DNA from: CBDCYS01 sp965226245
GTDB lineage: Bacteria > Acidobacteriota > Terriglobia > Bryobacterales > UBA6623
Assembly: GCA_965226245.1 (NCBI GenBank)
Contig: CBDDCL010000015.1
Coordinates: 6,076,001-6,140,000, forward strand
Length of the DNA stretch: 64,000 nucleotides
Direction of reading: 5' to 3'
Part shown: positions 1-9,021 of the stretch, piece after piece
Position numbering within the stretch: position 1 is the stretch's first letter
Layout of the letters: every line of letters begins with the position of its first letter
The notes under the pieces: model-generated
What the model was told of the DNA's origin: nothing
What the model saw: only the letters and a program-made list of their open reading frames with translations
Database searches by the model: none
Program-made: the position numbers and the translations under genes

Positions 1-1335
1 AAAGGCACCCGCACGATTGGGACGTCCAATATCGAAGATGACTTGAGGGTGATCGAGAAGCTCGACGGCTTGAAGAAAGAAATCCGCAAGGAAGAGGAGA
101 ACCTCATTGAAAAGCAGCGGCGCGGGTTAGCCGGCGATCCCAAGAAGCCGGAGAATCGCAGCACACGCCACAAAGAGTTGCTCGGCGAGTTCGACACGCT
201 GCTTCAACAGCAACGCAAGTTGATCGTCAAAGACGAGTTCAGCCGAATCTATCAAACCGCCGGCGGCTCCGGAATGAACGCCGGGACGGATAACGATTAC
301 ACCGTCTATTTCATCAACGTTCCCTCGAACAAGTTGGAGCTTTGGTTCTGGATGGAGTCCGACCGGCTCGCGAATCCTGTCTTCCGGGAGTTCTACAGTG
401 AACGCAATGTCGTTCACGAAGAGCGGCGCCTTCGCGTCGACTCGACGCCGACCGGCAAGCTGGACGAGCAATTCGAATCGATGTTTTGGCAGTCGTCGCC
501 CTACAGTTGGCCCGTGATTGGATGGCCCAGCGACCTCGAAGGCATCACGCGTGAGGAAGCGCTCGACTTTTTTTCCGTCTACTACGCGCCCAACAACCTG
601 ACCGCCGCGCTGGTTGGCGATTTTGAGCCGGAGCAGGCAATCGAGCTGGCGGAACGTTATTTCGGGCGGCTCGAGCGAGGCCCTCGCCCCGCCGAGCCCG
701 TCCGGACACGCGAGGTCGCCCAGCAAGCCGAAAAGCGAATGACAGCGGAGGCCGATACGCGCCCCACCGTGAAGATTCGCTATCACACCGCGGCCGACGC
801 CCATGTGGACGAGCCGGCGCTGCTCGTGCTGTCGGGAATTCTCAATGGCCGCACGGGGAGACTCTACAAATCGCTTATTCTCGAACAGAAGATCGCGACC
901 GCAGCGAGCACTTCGGTTGCCGGGCTCAAATTCGACGGCTATTTCGGGCTCGGCGGAGTTGCGCGCGAAGGACACACGCCGGAGGAAGTCGAGCAGGCGC
1001 TCTATAAAGAGATCGAGGCGCTCAAGGAAAGCCTGGTGAGCGAGCGGGAGATTCAGAAGGTCAAGAATCAGCAGCTTGCCGGGGACTTCCGGCGGCTGCG
1101 CTCCAAGTTCAGTCTGATGGTTCAACTGCTGGTCTACGACGCCCTTGGCAGTTGGGAGAACATCAATAAGTTCTCCGACCGCATCCAAGCCGTGACGAGG
1201 GAGGACGTTCAGCGCGTCGCGAAAAAGTATTTTCGTCCCGAGAATCGCACGGTAGCGATTTACTACACCAAGGAAGGAAGCAACACCGATCCGCGGCCGC
1301 GCCGGGACGGCCCAAGGCCGGGAGGTTCGCAATGA
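1..1335 (+). CDS. M16 family zinc protease, 5' partial
   Basis: This is an insulinase/pitrilysin (M16B) metallopeptidase, probably periplasmic. The reading frame is already open at base 1, so the gene starts upstream and the zinc-binding HxxEH motif lies outside the window. The segment SERNVVHEERR (about 395-430) matches the conserved region carrying the third zinc ligand glutamate. A second M16 domain follows, from about residue 190 of the visible part to near the end. The C-terminus is a short basic, proline-rich tail. The stop overlaps the next start as ATGA, and the neighbour is an M16 paralogue without the zinc motif, so the two probably form an active/inactive pair. Family assignment is secure; activity cannot be judged without the N-terminus. 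Confidence 0.9.
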   Translation, partial: KGTRTIGTSNIEDDLRVIEKLDGLKKEIRKEEENLIEKQRRGLAGDPKKPENRSTRHKELLGEFDTLLQQQRKLIVKDEFSRIYQTAGGSGMNAGTDNDYTVYFINVPSNKLELWFWMESDRLANPVFREFYSERNVVHEERRLRVDSTPTGKLDEQFESMFWQSSPYSWPVIGWPSDLEGITREEALDFFSVYYAPNNLTAALVGDFEPEQAIELAERYFGRLERGPRPAEPVRTREVAQQAEKRMTAEADTRPTVKIRYHTAADAHVDEPALLVLSGILNGRTGRLYKSLILEQKIATAASTSVAGLKFDGYFGLGGVAREGHTPEEVEQALYKEIEALKESLVSEREIQKVKNQQLAGDFRRLRSKFSLMVQLLVYDALGSWENINKFSDRIQAVTREDVQRVAKKYFRPENRTVAIYYTKEGSNTDPRPRRDGPRPGGSQ

Positions 1336-2831
1336 GACGACGAGATTGCTTCAAGCTAGTGGCCGCCGCGGCGGCGACTCCGGCCGCGTTGTGGAGCGCT
1401 GAAAGCGCTTTGCCGAAGCACCCCAGCGAGCTGAAATATTCGAAGCTGACGTTTGATCCGCCTCAGGCCGAGCAGTATCGGCACGAGCTGCCCCATGGCG
1501 CGACCGCCTACCTTGTCGAAGATCATCAGTTGCCGCTCATCAATCTCTCGGCCACCATTCGGACCGGCGGCTACCTGGTCCCTGACGAGCGCGCCGGCCT
1601 GGCATCAATGACCGGAAGCCAAATGCGCGCCGGCGGAACCAAGACCATGCCGGCTCGCGAGTTTGACGAGAAGGAGGCGTTTCTTGCGAGCCAGATCAGC
1701 AGCAGTATCGGGGGCACTTCCGGGGGCGCCGGGCTGGACTGCCTCAAGCAAAATCTCGACGCGTCGCTGAAGATGTACTTCGACATGCTGAAGAACCCCG
1801 GCTTCGAGGCCGAGCGGCTGGAACTGGCCCGCAGCCGGCGGCTCCAGGGCATGCAGCGCCGTAACGACCGCACGGGGGCGATAGAAGGCCGCGAGTTCGC
1901 CAGGCTATTGCGCGGCGATAAGCATTTCTCCACGCAACAAACCACGAAGGCCAGCATCGAGTCGATCACGCGCGAGCGAATGATCGAGCTGCATCAGCGC
2001 TACTACCATCCCTCGGCGCTTATCTTTTCCGTCTCCGGGGATTTCGAAAAGAAGGACATGCTGGCAAGGCTGGCGAGTGCTCTTGCCGACGGCTGGCCGG
2101 GAGCGAAGACCGGTGTTCCCGAGGTGCCGGCGCCCGGCCACAAACCCAGACCCGGGGTCTACATGGTCAACAAGTCCGACGTCAACCAGTCGCGCGTTTC
2201 CATCGGGCACGTCGGCATCCAGCGAGACAACCCGGACCACCTCGCCGTGGGGATCATGAATTCGATCTTGGGAGGCGGAGGCTTTACTTCTCGCATCATG
2301 ATCCGGGTGCGGTCGGATGAAGGGCTCGCCTACAGCGCCCGCTCGGGTTTCCGCCCCGGAACCTATTACCCAGGGACGTTTCGGGCTTCCTTCCAATCAC
2401 GCAACCCCGCCTGCGCCCAAGCTACGGCGATCGTGCTGGAAGAGATCGACAAGATGCAAAGCGAGAAGGTTTCCGCCGACGAACTCGACACGGCGAAGAA
2501 CTACACCATCGAGATCTTTCCCCGTTTCTTCGCGACAGCCTCGATCGTCGCCGGGACCTTCGCTTCCGATGAGTATACCGGGCGCGAGAAGGACTACTGG
2601 GAGAAATATCGTGATCGCATCGCCGCAGTCACGCGAGACGACGTTTTACGGGTTGCGCGGAAGTACATTCACCCGGACCAGTTTGTCATCCTGGCCGTCG
2701 GCAACGTGGAGGAGATGATCAGGGGGAATCCTGACAAGCCCGACTACAAGTTCGAAAAACTGGCGAAAGACGGCGAAATCCACCAGATCCCGCTGCCCGA
2801 TCCGCTAACGATGGTGTATCCGGAGGCGTAG
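1332..2831 (+). CDS. M16 family protease-like protein lacking the HxxEH zinc motif
   Basis: A 499-residue M16 homologue with a twin-arginine-like signal (MRRRDCFK followed by an Ala-rich stretch), so it is probably exported. Where active members carry HxxEH, this protein reads SMTGSQ (about residues 92-97), so the zinc site is absent. The C-terminal domain keeps RSDEGLAYSARSGF (about residues 325-340), which resembles the Arg/Tyr substrate-binding motif of non-catalytic M16B subunits. It overlaps the upstream M16 gene by four bases, consistent with translational coupling and a heterodimer. The pairing is an inference from family knowledge and gene order. Confidence 0.9.
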   Translation: MRRRDCFKLVAAAAATPAALWSAESALPKHPSELKYSKLTFDPPQAEQYRHELPHGATAYLVEDHQLPLINLSATIRTGGYLVPDERAGLASMTGSQMRAGGTKTMPAREFDEKEAFLASQISSSIGGTSGGAGLDCLKQNLDASLKMYFDMLKNPGFEAERLELARSRRLQGMQRRNDRTGAIEGREFARLLRGDKHFSTQQTTKASIESITRERMIELHQRYYHPSALIFSVSGDFEKKDMLARLASALADGWPGAKTGVPEVPAPGHKPRPGVYMVNKSDVNQSRVSIGHVGIQRDNPDHLAVGIMNSILGGGGFTSRIMIRVRSDEGLAYSARSGFRPGTYYPGTFRASFQSRNPACAQATAIVLEEIDKMQSEKVSADELDTAKNYTIEIFPRFFATASIVAGTFASDEYTGREKDYWEKYRDRIAAVTRDDVLRVARKYIHPDQFVILAVGNVEEMIRGNPDKPDYKFEKLAKDGEIHQIPLPDPLTMVYPEA

Positions 2832-2860
2832 TCCGGCGATAGGGCGCCGCCAGCCTTAGG

Positions 2861-3799
2861 CTAATCGACCGCCCGGTAGAGACAGAGCCGATACAACACG
2901 ATGTGTTGCGGCTTGTCGGGCATGTAGAGCACGGTAACCGGGTCGCCGGCCCGCAGGCCCGGCCTGCGCTCGGAACCGCGTAACGTCCTGCGACGGCTTC
3001 CCGCGGTGCATTGGACGGAATAGGCGGTTGCAGCGCCCAGCCGTGTCAGCTTGGTAACAACTCCGGCGATTGGCCTGCCGTACATTGCCAGACGTTTGTG
3101 CCGGATTCGATGTATCTCGAGCGCAACGATCGCGATTGTGAGCAGAGCCACCCATAGATATCCGAGCGGCCGAGCACCGCGGCCGTCTCCAAACCCCTTC
3201 GCTTCGTGAAAGAACGGGTCTTCGGGCAAATAGGCGACCTCAATCGAGTCGCCCTCTTGGAACGAAGAATAGACCTGTTCGCCGACGGCGACCGAAGCCC
3301 GCACGCCTTTACCGTTTGCATCTTTGAAGTTGTAGTAGAGGTAATAGACCGTCGCGCCGCCGTCGTGCGGCCGCGACTCTTTGCGATGGATGACGCCCAT
3401 CACCTCAACTCCGAAACGCTGCAGGGTCTCCTGCCGGGGAGTCGCACGCCCGGGTATGACGTTGGTGTAAATCACAGCGGCGGCCAGCGCCAGCATCCAC
3501 AGAAGAGTTCTCCAGCGGCCCACCGGCGTCAGAACAACCTGGCGAGGCAGCGGCCGGGTCAGCTCCCGCTCCGGCGTCCAGCCTTTGGTGGAAGCACTTG
3601 ACTGTGGGGCCGTGTCGCCGGCTAGGCCGCGAGAGTTTTGTCGCCCCCAAAGGACAAAGAATACGGAGCCCACCGCCATCAAGACCAGGCCGGCGTACAA
3701 TGTGTCTGTCTCCTGCACGAACGACAGCGCAATCAGCGCGACGCCAAGGGTGTCAAGAACGGCTCCGGCAACAAGCAAAAGGCGTGCTTGGCTGGTCAA
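2861..3799 (-). CDS. DUF3592-like multipass membrane protein
   Basis: A 312-residue protein with about four hydrophobic segments: two near the N-terminus (LLLVAGAVLDTLGVALIALSF region and the next one), one after a basic linker (LLWMLALAAAVIYTNVI), and one near residue 240 (YLWVALLTIAIVALEI). Between the last two lies a soluble region with GVIHRKES and VAYLPEDPFF, resembling DUF3592 domains; a second short copy of this theme (VTVLYMPDKPQ) is at the C-terminus. I chose the TTG at 3799 because GGGAGG sits five bases upstream; the frame stays open further upstream but without protein-like sequence. It is divergent from the exported protein at 4041. Function unknown. Confidence 0.75.
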   Translation of the reverse strand: MTSQARLLLVAGAVLDTLGVALIALSFVQETDTLYAGLVLMAVGSVFFVLWGRQNSRGLAGDTAPQSSASTKGWTPERELTRPLPRQVVLTPVGRWRTLLWMLALAAAVIYTNVIPGRATPRQETLQRFGVEVMGVIHRKESRPHDGGATVYYLYYNFKDANGKGVRASVAVGEQVYSSFQEGDSIEVAYLPEDPFFHEAKGFGDGRGARPLGYLWVALLTIAIVALEIHRIRHKRLAMYGRPIAGVVTKLTRLGAATAYSVQCTAGSRRRTLRGSERRPGLRAGDPVTVLYMPDKPQHIVLYRLCLYRAVD

Positions 3800-4040
3800 G
3801 AAAGCCTCCCAGCACCGATAGTACCGCAAGCAACTGATCCCGGCCGGAACGCAAGTGATAGGTCCGTCCCTTTCCGAATCGAATCGGCCCGAAAAATTTC
3901 CCGCTGCTTCGTTGCGCCCCGATCCTTGGTGGCAGGGACTTGCTGGTCTTGTCCGCACGCATTGGGTTCGTCCAATCACCCAGCGCACCCGCCGCCGTGT
4001 GCCATAATCACGGGCAGGAGTCCAGCACCAGCGAGGAGTC

Positions 4041-4706
4041 ATGAGGGAAACGGGATCGATCGCCGGCCTTTTGGTGGCCGGTCTTTGCTGCTGGCCGGCA
4101 AGCGGTCAGTGGGTGACGTCGAGACTCGACGACGCGGAAATCTCGGCGCGGATTATCTTGGACCCCAACGAAATCAAGTCCCTGCTGGGCACGGACTTCG
4201 ACCAGGAATACTTGCTGCTGGAGATGCGCGTGCGGCCGCTCTACAACTCGAAGGTCGTCCTGTCGCGAGACGACTTCGTGGTGCGTTCCAGGCGCAACAA
4301 TGAGCGCTCGACCGCCATGTCACCCGAAGAGATCGCGGGAACCGCCGTCCTGGTGATGGGCGCCGTCCGGACCAGCAAGTCGGGAGGCATATTTTCACAA
4401 GAGGCCGAGCCGGTGATCATCGGCGGGGCTCCGGGGACAGGAACTCGCCCGCGGACTCTTGGCGGACAAGGGGGGGCTTTTGGCTCCGGCGGGGAGCCGT
4501 CACAAGAGATCAAGGTAACCGCCGAGGAACGAGAAGCGACCTCGCTGCTGGGACGGCTGCAGCAACTGGAGCTGCCGATCGGGGAAACGCGGGAGACCGT
4601 GAGCGGGTACTTGTATTTCCAAGTCACCGCCAAACACAAGCTCAAACACTATGAGCTGACCTACGATGGCAACGTCGGCGAGTCCCAGTTGAAGTTCAAG
4701 GAGTAG
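4041..4706 (+). CDS. Exported protein of unknown function
   Basis: A 221-residue protein with a short signal peptide (GLLVAGLCCWPASGQ), so probably periplasmic. After it come a region with charged beta-strand-like segments (EYLLLEMRVRPLYNSKVVLSRDDF), a Gly-rich linker (about residues 130-155), and a C-terminal part ending GYLYFQVTAKHKLKHYELTYDG. GAGGAG lies just before the ATG. I do not recognise the family. Its position upstream of bamA may be coincidental because a repeat-filled gap of nearly 400 bases separates them. Confidence 0.7.
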   Translation: MRETGSIAGLLVAGLCCWPASGQWVTSRLDDAEISARIILDPNEIKSLLGTDFDQEYLLLEMRVRPLYNSKVVLSRDDFVVRSRRNNERSTAMSPEEIAGTAVLVMGAVRTSKSGGIFSQEAEPVIIGGAPGTGTRPRTLGGQGGAFGSGGEPSQEIKVTAEEREATSLLGRLQQLELPIGETRETVSGYLYFQVTAKHKLKHYELTYDGNVGESQLKFKE

Positions 4707-5095
4707 TTGGGGCGCGGATCGCCAGTTCGGCATCGCGGCCGCCTTGAGTCAAAGTTATCTGACGCACAAGCAGCCGGCGCGGATGTAATATTACGACACA
4801 GGCGGGCTTGCTTTGAGTCAGTTGCCGCTAGAATGAAGAAACTGCTTGCTTCGGGGGCGATTGTGGGGCTGAAACCGCTAGCTTATGGCGTGCGTATCAA
4901 TCTTCGTTGCCCGGCTAGCTTCGTTGCCCGGCTAGCTTCGTTGCCCGGCTAGGTTCTGTCGCCCAGCGATGACACTTTGTGCAGCTTGGCCCCGTCACCA
5001 GATTAGGTCCATGCCCGATTAACTCTTTTGTTCAGGACAGCGTTGTTGCCCAGTTAGCCCTTTTGCCCAGTCAGTCAGTTGTGAGGGAAGCGAAT
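4707..5095 (+). repeat. Intergenic region with tandem and degenerate TTGCCC repeats
   Basis: There is no convincing gene here. Three perfect 17-base tandem copies of CTTCGTTGCCCGGCTAG occupy 4902-4952. Looser copies of a GCCCrgYTAg core continue almost to the bamA start (for example TGCCCGATTAACTC near 5012 and TTGCCCAGTTAGCCC near 5046). The stretch could form the untranslated leader of bamA. Confidence 0.75.
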
Positions 5096-8000
5096 TTGAC
5101 CGGCATCAGAAGTCGCCGAGTAAGACATTTGCCTGCAGCGATTTTGCAGTCGCTTGCGGCGGTTTTCCTGTGCCTGGGCCTGGTGAATCTCGCCCAGGCA
5201 CAGGATGGCCGGCCCATCGCGGGCGACACGGAGCATTCGGAAACGCGGCAGGCGGCGCCCGCGGTTCCCGGCGCCGCGGCAGCGACCTTCTTGCTGGCAC
5301 AGCAGACCGGACAAGAGAAGTCCGCCTCTCCGTTCGAGGACGTTCCCGGCGAGACCCAGGAGCAAAAGCCCGCTTCTCCGTTTGAAGACGTTCCGGAAGA
5401 ACAGAAGCCTGCCTCTCCCTTCGAGGATGTTCAGGAAGAGCAGACGCCAGCCGCCGAGAGAGGCGCCCGCCAGGAGATTATTGAAGACGTGGAGTTCCGG
5501 GGCGCCCGCCGCATTTCGCGCGACGGCCTGCTGGCCAGAATCTTCAACAAGCCCGGCGACGCTTTCGACAAAGCCAGTCTCCGCCGCGATTTCATGGTGT
5601 TGTGGAACACCGGATTCTTTGACGATTTGCGCCTGGAGGTAGAGCAAGGCGAACGCGGCAAGATTATTCGTTTTGTCGTCGTCGAGCGCAGAGTCATTCG
5701 CACCATTCGCTACGAGGGCAACAAGTCGGCGACGATTTCAGACATCCTGGAGCGATTCAAGGAACGGCGTGTCGGTCTAACCGTCGAAAGCCGCTATGAC
5801 CCCACCCGAGTGCAGCGGGCAGTGATTGTCCTGCGCGAACTGCTCGGTGAACGCGGCCGCCAGTACGCCAAGGTCGAACCTGTAGTTCGTCAGATACCGC
5901 CATCTTCGATTGAGATCGTTTTCAATGTCGAGGAAGGTCCCAAGGTCAAAGTCGGCAAAATCGACATCGAGGGAAATACCGTGATGTCGGACGGGGAGGC
6001 GCGGCATGCCATGAAAAACCTGCGGCCGATGGGGATCCCGTACAGCTTCATCTTGGAGAAGATGTTCTCCAAAACGTTTGACATCCGAAAGCTCGAGGAA
6101 GACAAAGAGCGGCTGCGAAACGCCTATCAGCAAAAAGGCTACTTTAAGGCCACGGCCATTGAGCATGAGTTGAATATCCGGGACGCCAAAGGCCGCTCGC
6201 TGTTCCCGCTCCCCCTGCTCAAGAAGAAAAAAGGGAAGAAGGCCGACATCAAGGTCTTCCTCGAGGAGGGTCCGCAGTACCGCCGCGGCCGGCTGAGTTT
6301 TACCGACGTCAAGCTTTTCCGTACCCCGGATGCCGTGCTGGGACCGGTCTTTCAGATGCCCGAGAACGCCATTTTCAACGTGGAGAGCCTGCGCAAGGGC
6401 CTGGAGAACATGAAGAAGCTCTACGGTGAGTTCGGCTACATCGACTTCGTCGGCGAGCCCAACTTCGAGTTCCGGGATGATGACGACCCGCCCAAGATCG
6501 ATATGAACATCACGGTCGACGAGGGCAAGCAGTTCTTCGTTCGGCGCATTAACTTCGCCGGTAACACGACCACTCGCGACAAGGTGATTCGCCGCGAGCT
6601 GTTTCTCGACGAAGGCGACATGTTCAACACCCGCATATGGGACACGAGCATCCTGAGGCTCAATCAGTTGGGCTATTTCGAGCCGCTGAAATCAGGTGAA
6701 GACGGTCCTCCGGGCGAGGAATCCACCGAAATTAGACGAGACACGCGCCAAGGACTTGTCGATTTGACGCTAAACGTCAAAGAGCGCGGGAGAAACACCA
6801 TCAGCCTGAATGGCGGCGTCTCCGGATTCGCCGGCAGCTTTATCGGCTTCGGATACTCGACGAACAACTTCCTCGGCCTGGGCGAGACGCTGACGTTTGA
6901 AACTCAGCTGGGCAGCCGCGAACGAGTGATCATGTTCGGCTTCACCGAGCCCTACCTGTTTGACCGCCCCATTCAGGCGGGATTCACGGTCTTTACGCGC
7001 CGCTTCAACTTCAACCAAGCCCGTGAAGCGTCCATCTTCAGCGGAAGGAATCTCATTCCGTTGTTTGAAAGCCTGGGCCGCGACAACATTCTTGACTATC
7101 GCCAGAACACCACCGGGTTCACCACGTTCGCGAGCTACCCGATGAGGCGGAGTTTTTCGCGCCTCAGCCTCACCTACAGCTATCGGCTAACTGATTTGAC
7201 GACGTTTAGCCGCTCGGCGGAAAACTTGTTCTCCTTCTTGAACTCCCAGGGAGTGTCGGGGCCCAACTCGCTGGAGGGCATCACGACAAGTGAGATTACA
7301 CCCGGCTTTTTCCACAACACAGTGAACCATCCGATCACTCCAACGGGCGGGAAGAGTTTATTTGCCAATATCGGCATTGCCGGCATCGGCGGCAACACCC
7401 GTTTCATTCAGCCGGTGATCGAAGCCAAGTACTTCAAGAAGGTGAGCGCAAGGGGCAACGTCCTTGCTATGCGCGGGCTGTTCTCGGTGCTGAGCGGCTA
7501 CGGCGGCAAGGTGCCGCCGCCGTTCCGGCGCTCGTTCATGGGAGGAGAAAATGACATCCGGGGGTTCCAAATCTTCTCCGTCAGCCCGATGGCGTGGATT
7601 CCCGACACGGCCAGCGTCCCGGTTCTGAACGGCGACGGGACCCTGAGGCAGCAAGTGCGGATTGTCGAGGGCGTGGAGGAGCTGGTGCCGATCACGACCA
7701 CCGTTCCGATCTTCCGGCTGGTATTCCCGGGCGGGGATACGCGGATGGTCTACAACCTGGAATACCGCATCCCGATATTCGGGCCCGTGACCGTGGCTCC
7801 GTTCTTCGATGTCGGATTCAACAGGATCCTGTTTAAAAACCAAGTGAAGCTCAACCCAGGCCGCGTCGCGGAGCTTAACGCTCAATTCCCGCAGGCCGGG
7901 TTTGAGGACAACATCAGTGTCATCCCAGCCACCCAACAGATGCGTGCCTCGACTGGAGTCGAACTTCAGATCATGATGCCCGTGGTCAACGCGCCCTTCC

Positions 8001-8182
8001 GGTTTTATTGGGCTTACAACCCGTTGCGAGTGGAGACGTTCCTGCAGCCCCCGATCGTGGCAAACCGCTCTTTGTTCCCCAACCAGACTTCCTTCATCGG
8101 CGCGGTCGCCCCCTTTGGGCGATCTCTTCCGTTCTTTGAAAAAGCCAGGACCGTCCGGTTCACGATCAGCCGGACGTTCTAG
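5096..8182 (+). CDS. bamA: Outer membrane protein assembly factor BamA (Omp85)
   Basis: BamA inserts beta-barrel proteins into the outer membrane. With the TTG at 5096 (SD-like GAGGGAAG upstream) the protein has 1028 residues and begins with a clean signal peptide (basic RSRRVRH, then a hydrophobic core ending LAQAQ). Residues about 75-118 hold three tandem SPFEDV units rich in Glu and Pro. POTRA domains begin at EIIEDVEFRGARRIS (about 127) and end near 560; the last contains FFVRRINFAGNTTTRDKVIRREL. The barrel (about 566-1028) contains GGENDIRGF and ends in VRFTISRTF, a C-terminal aromatic beta-signal. An in-frame GTG at 4979 would add 39 residues before the signal peptide and is less likely. 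skp follows. Confidence 0.93.
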   Translation: MTGIRSRRVRHLPAAILQSLAAVFLCLGLVNLAQAQDGRPIAGDTEHSETRQAAPAVPGAAAATFLLAQQTGQEKSASPFEDVPGETQEQKPASPFEDVPEEQKPASPFEDVQEEQTPAAERGARQEIIEDVEFRGARRISRDGLLARIFNKPGDAFDKASLRRDFMVLWNTGFFDDLRLEVEQGERGKIIRFVVVERRVIRTIRYEGNKSATISDILERFKERRVGLTVESRYDPTRVQRAVIVLRELLGERGRQYAKVEPVVRQIPPSSIEIVFNVEEGPKVKVGKIDIEGNTVMSDGEARHAMKNLRPMGIPYSFILEKMFSKTFDIRKLEEDKERLRNAYQQKGYFKATAIEHELNIRDAKGRSLFPLPLLKKKKGKKADIKVFLEEGPQYRRGRLSFTDVKLFRTPDAVLGPVFQMPENAIFNVESLRKGLENMKKLYGEFGYIDFVGEPNFEFRDDDDPPKIDMNITVDEGKQFFVRRINFAGNTTTRDKVIRRELFLDEGDMFNTRIWDTSILRLNQLGYFEPLKSGEDGPPGEESTEIRRDTRQGLVDLTLNVKERGRNTISLNGGVSGFAGSFIGFGYSTNNFLGLGETLTFETQLGSRERVIMFGFTEPYLFDRPIQAGFTVFTRRFNFNQAREASIFSGRNLIPLFESLGRDNILDYRQNTTGFTTFASYPMRRSFSRLSLTYSYRLTDLTTFSRSAENLFSFLNSQGVSGPNSLEGITTSEITPGFFHNTVNHPITPTGGKSLFANIGIAGIGGNTRFIQPVIEAKYFKKVSARGNVLAMRGLFSVLSGYGGKVPPPFRRSFMGGENDIRGFQIFSVSPMAWIPDTASVPVLNGDGTLRQQVRIVEGVEELVPITTTVPIFRLVFPGGDTRMVYNLEYRIPIFGPVTVAPFFDVGFNRILFKNQVKLNPGRVAELNAQFPQAGFEDNISVIPATQQMRASTGVELQIMMPVVNAPFRFYWAYNPLRVETFLQPPIVANRSLFPNQTSFIGAVAPFGRSLPFFEKARTVRFTISRTF

Positions 8183-8291
8183 CGCCGGTGAAGGATTTGT
8201 CCCCATTTGTACCATGCCGCCCAGGGCGCTCCGGGCCTTATGTTAGACTGAACGAAAAGGATTTTTCGCGCCTTTTCACGTGAGGGTTCCC

Positions 8292-8882
8292 ATGAACAGC
8301 AGAGTTCTTTTGTCAGCCGCTGCATTGCTATGTTTAGCCGCTGGTTCGCCCACAACCTACGGCCAGACGGCCACCAACACCAAGATCGCAATCATCAACA
8401 TCCAGGACGCCATTACGCGTACCCTAGAGGGGCAGAAGCTGGCGAAAGATCTGCAGGGGAAGTACGGACCGACCCGGGACAAACTCGGCCGCCTTCAGAA
8501 CGAGATTCAAAGCCTGAGGGATCAGCTCTCGCGGGGCGCCAACACGATGAGCGATGAGGCTCGCAACAAGCTAGGGCGAGAGTTGCAGAACAAGGAGCGC
8601 GACCTGAAGCGGGATTCAGAGGATGCGCAATTGGAATTCAACCAGGCGCAACAATTGGCTTTGAGCGACATTAGCGGCAAGCTGATGACCGTCATCGACA
8701 AATATGCAAAAGAGAACAGCTTTGCCATCGTCTTGGATGTTTCCTCGCCGCAAAGCCCTGTTCTTTATGCGGTCAACGAGATACTGATTACCAACAACAT
8801 CATCGAGCTATACGACAAGGAATACCCCGTCGCTTCCGCCACCGAGGCCGCTGCCAGCCCAGCGGCGAAGCCGTCTCCCTGA
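8292..8882 (+). CDS. skp: OmpH/Skp family periplasmic chaperone
   Basis: Skp-type chaperones hold unfolded outer-membrane proteins in the periplasm. The 196-residue protein has a signal peptide (VLLSAAALLCLAAGSPTTYG), a strand KIAIINIQDAI typical of the OmpH core, a long charged coiled-coil hairpin (about residues 55-130, with KYGPTRDKLGRLQNEIQSLRDQL), and a closing core strand FAIVLDVSSPQSPVLYA. The tail is Ala/Pro-rich. The ATG at 8292 is chosen because GAGGG lies five bases upstream; a GTG at 8280 overlaps that site. It follows bamA directly, the usual gene order, and should act in the same pathway. Confidence 0.9.
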   Translation: MNSRVLLSAAALLCLAAGSPTTYGQTATNTKIAIINIQDAITRTLEGQKLAKDLQGKYGPTRDKLGRLQNEIQSLRDQLSRGANTMSDEARNKLGRELQNKERDLKRDSEDAQLEFNQAQQLALSDISGKLMTVIDKYAKENSFAIVLDVSSPQSPVLYAVNEILITNNIIELYDKEYPVASATEAAASPAAKPSP

Positions 8883-8904
8883 ATCGCCCCTTAACGCTAT
8901 CCTC

Positions 8905-8941
8905 GGACTTGCGGGGCGTTCCACCGCGCCCCCGCAGGTCC
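8905..8941. terminator. GC-rich hairpin between convergent genes
   Basis: A strong stem (TTGCGGGGCG paired with CGCCCCCGCA plus flanking GGAC/GTCC) lies in the gap between skp and the convergent Nudix gene. There is no clear T-run, so it may be a factor-dependent terminator or a palindromic repeat. Confidence 0.35.
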
Positions 8942-9021
8942 AGCATGCACGTCGGTGGCCGGGATCGAAACTCGGAATGGCACACTGTCGCAAAAGAGCC
9001 GGCGCCGTATACACTCCTGGA

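Noticed and set aside
4902..4952. Possible CRISPR array
   Set aside because: Units are contiguous 17-base tandem copies without spacers, and no cas gene is near.
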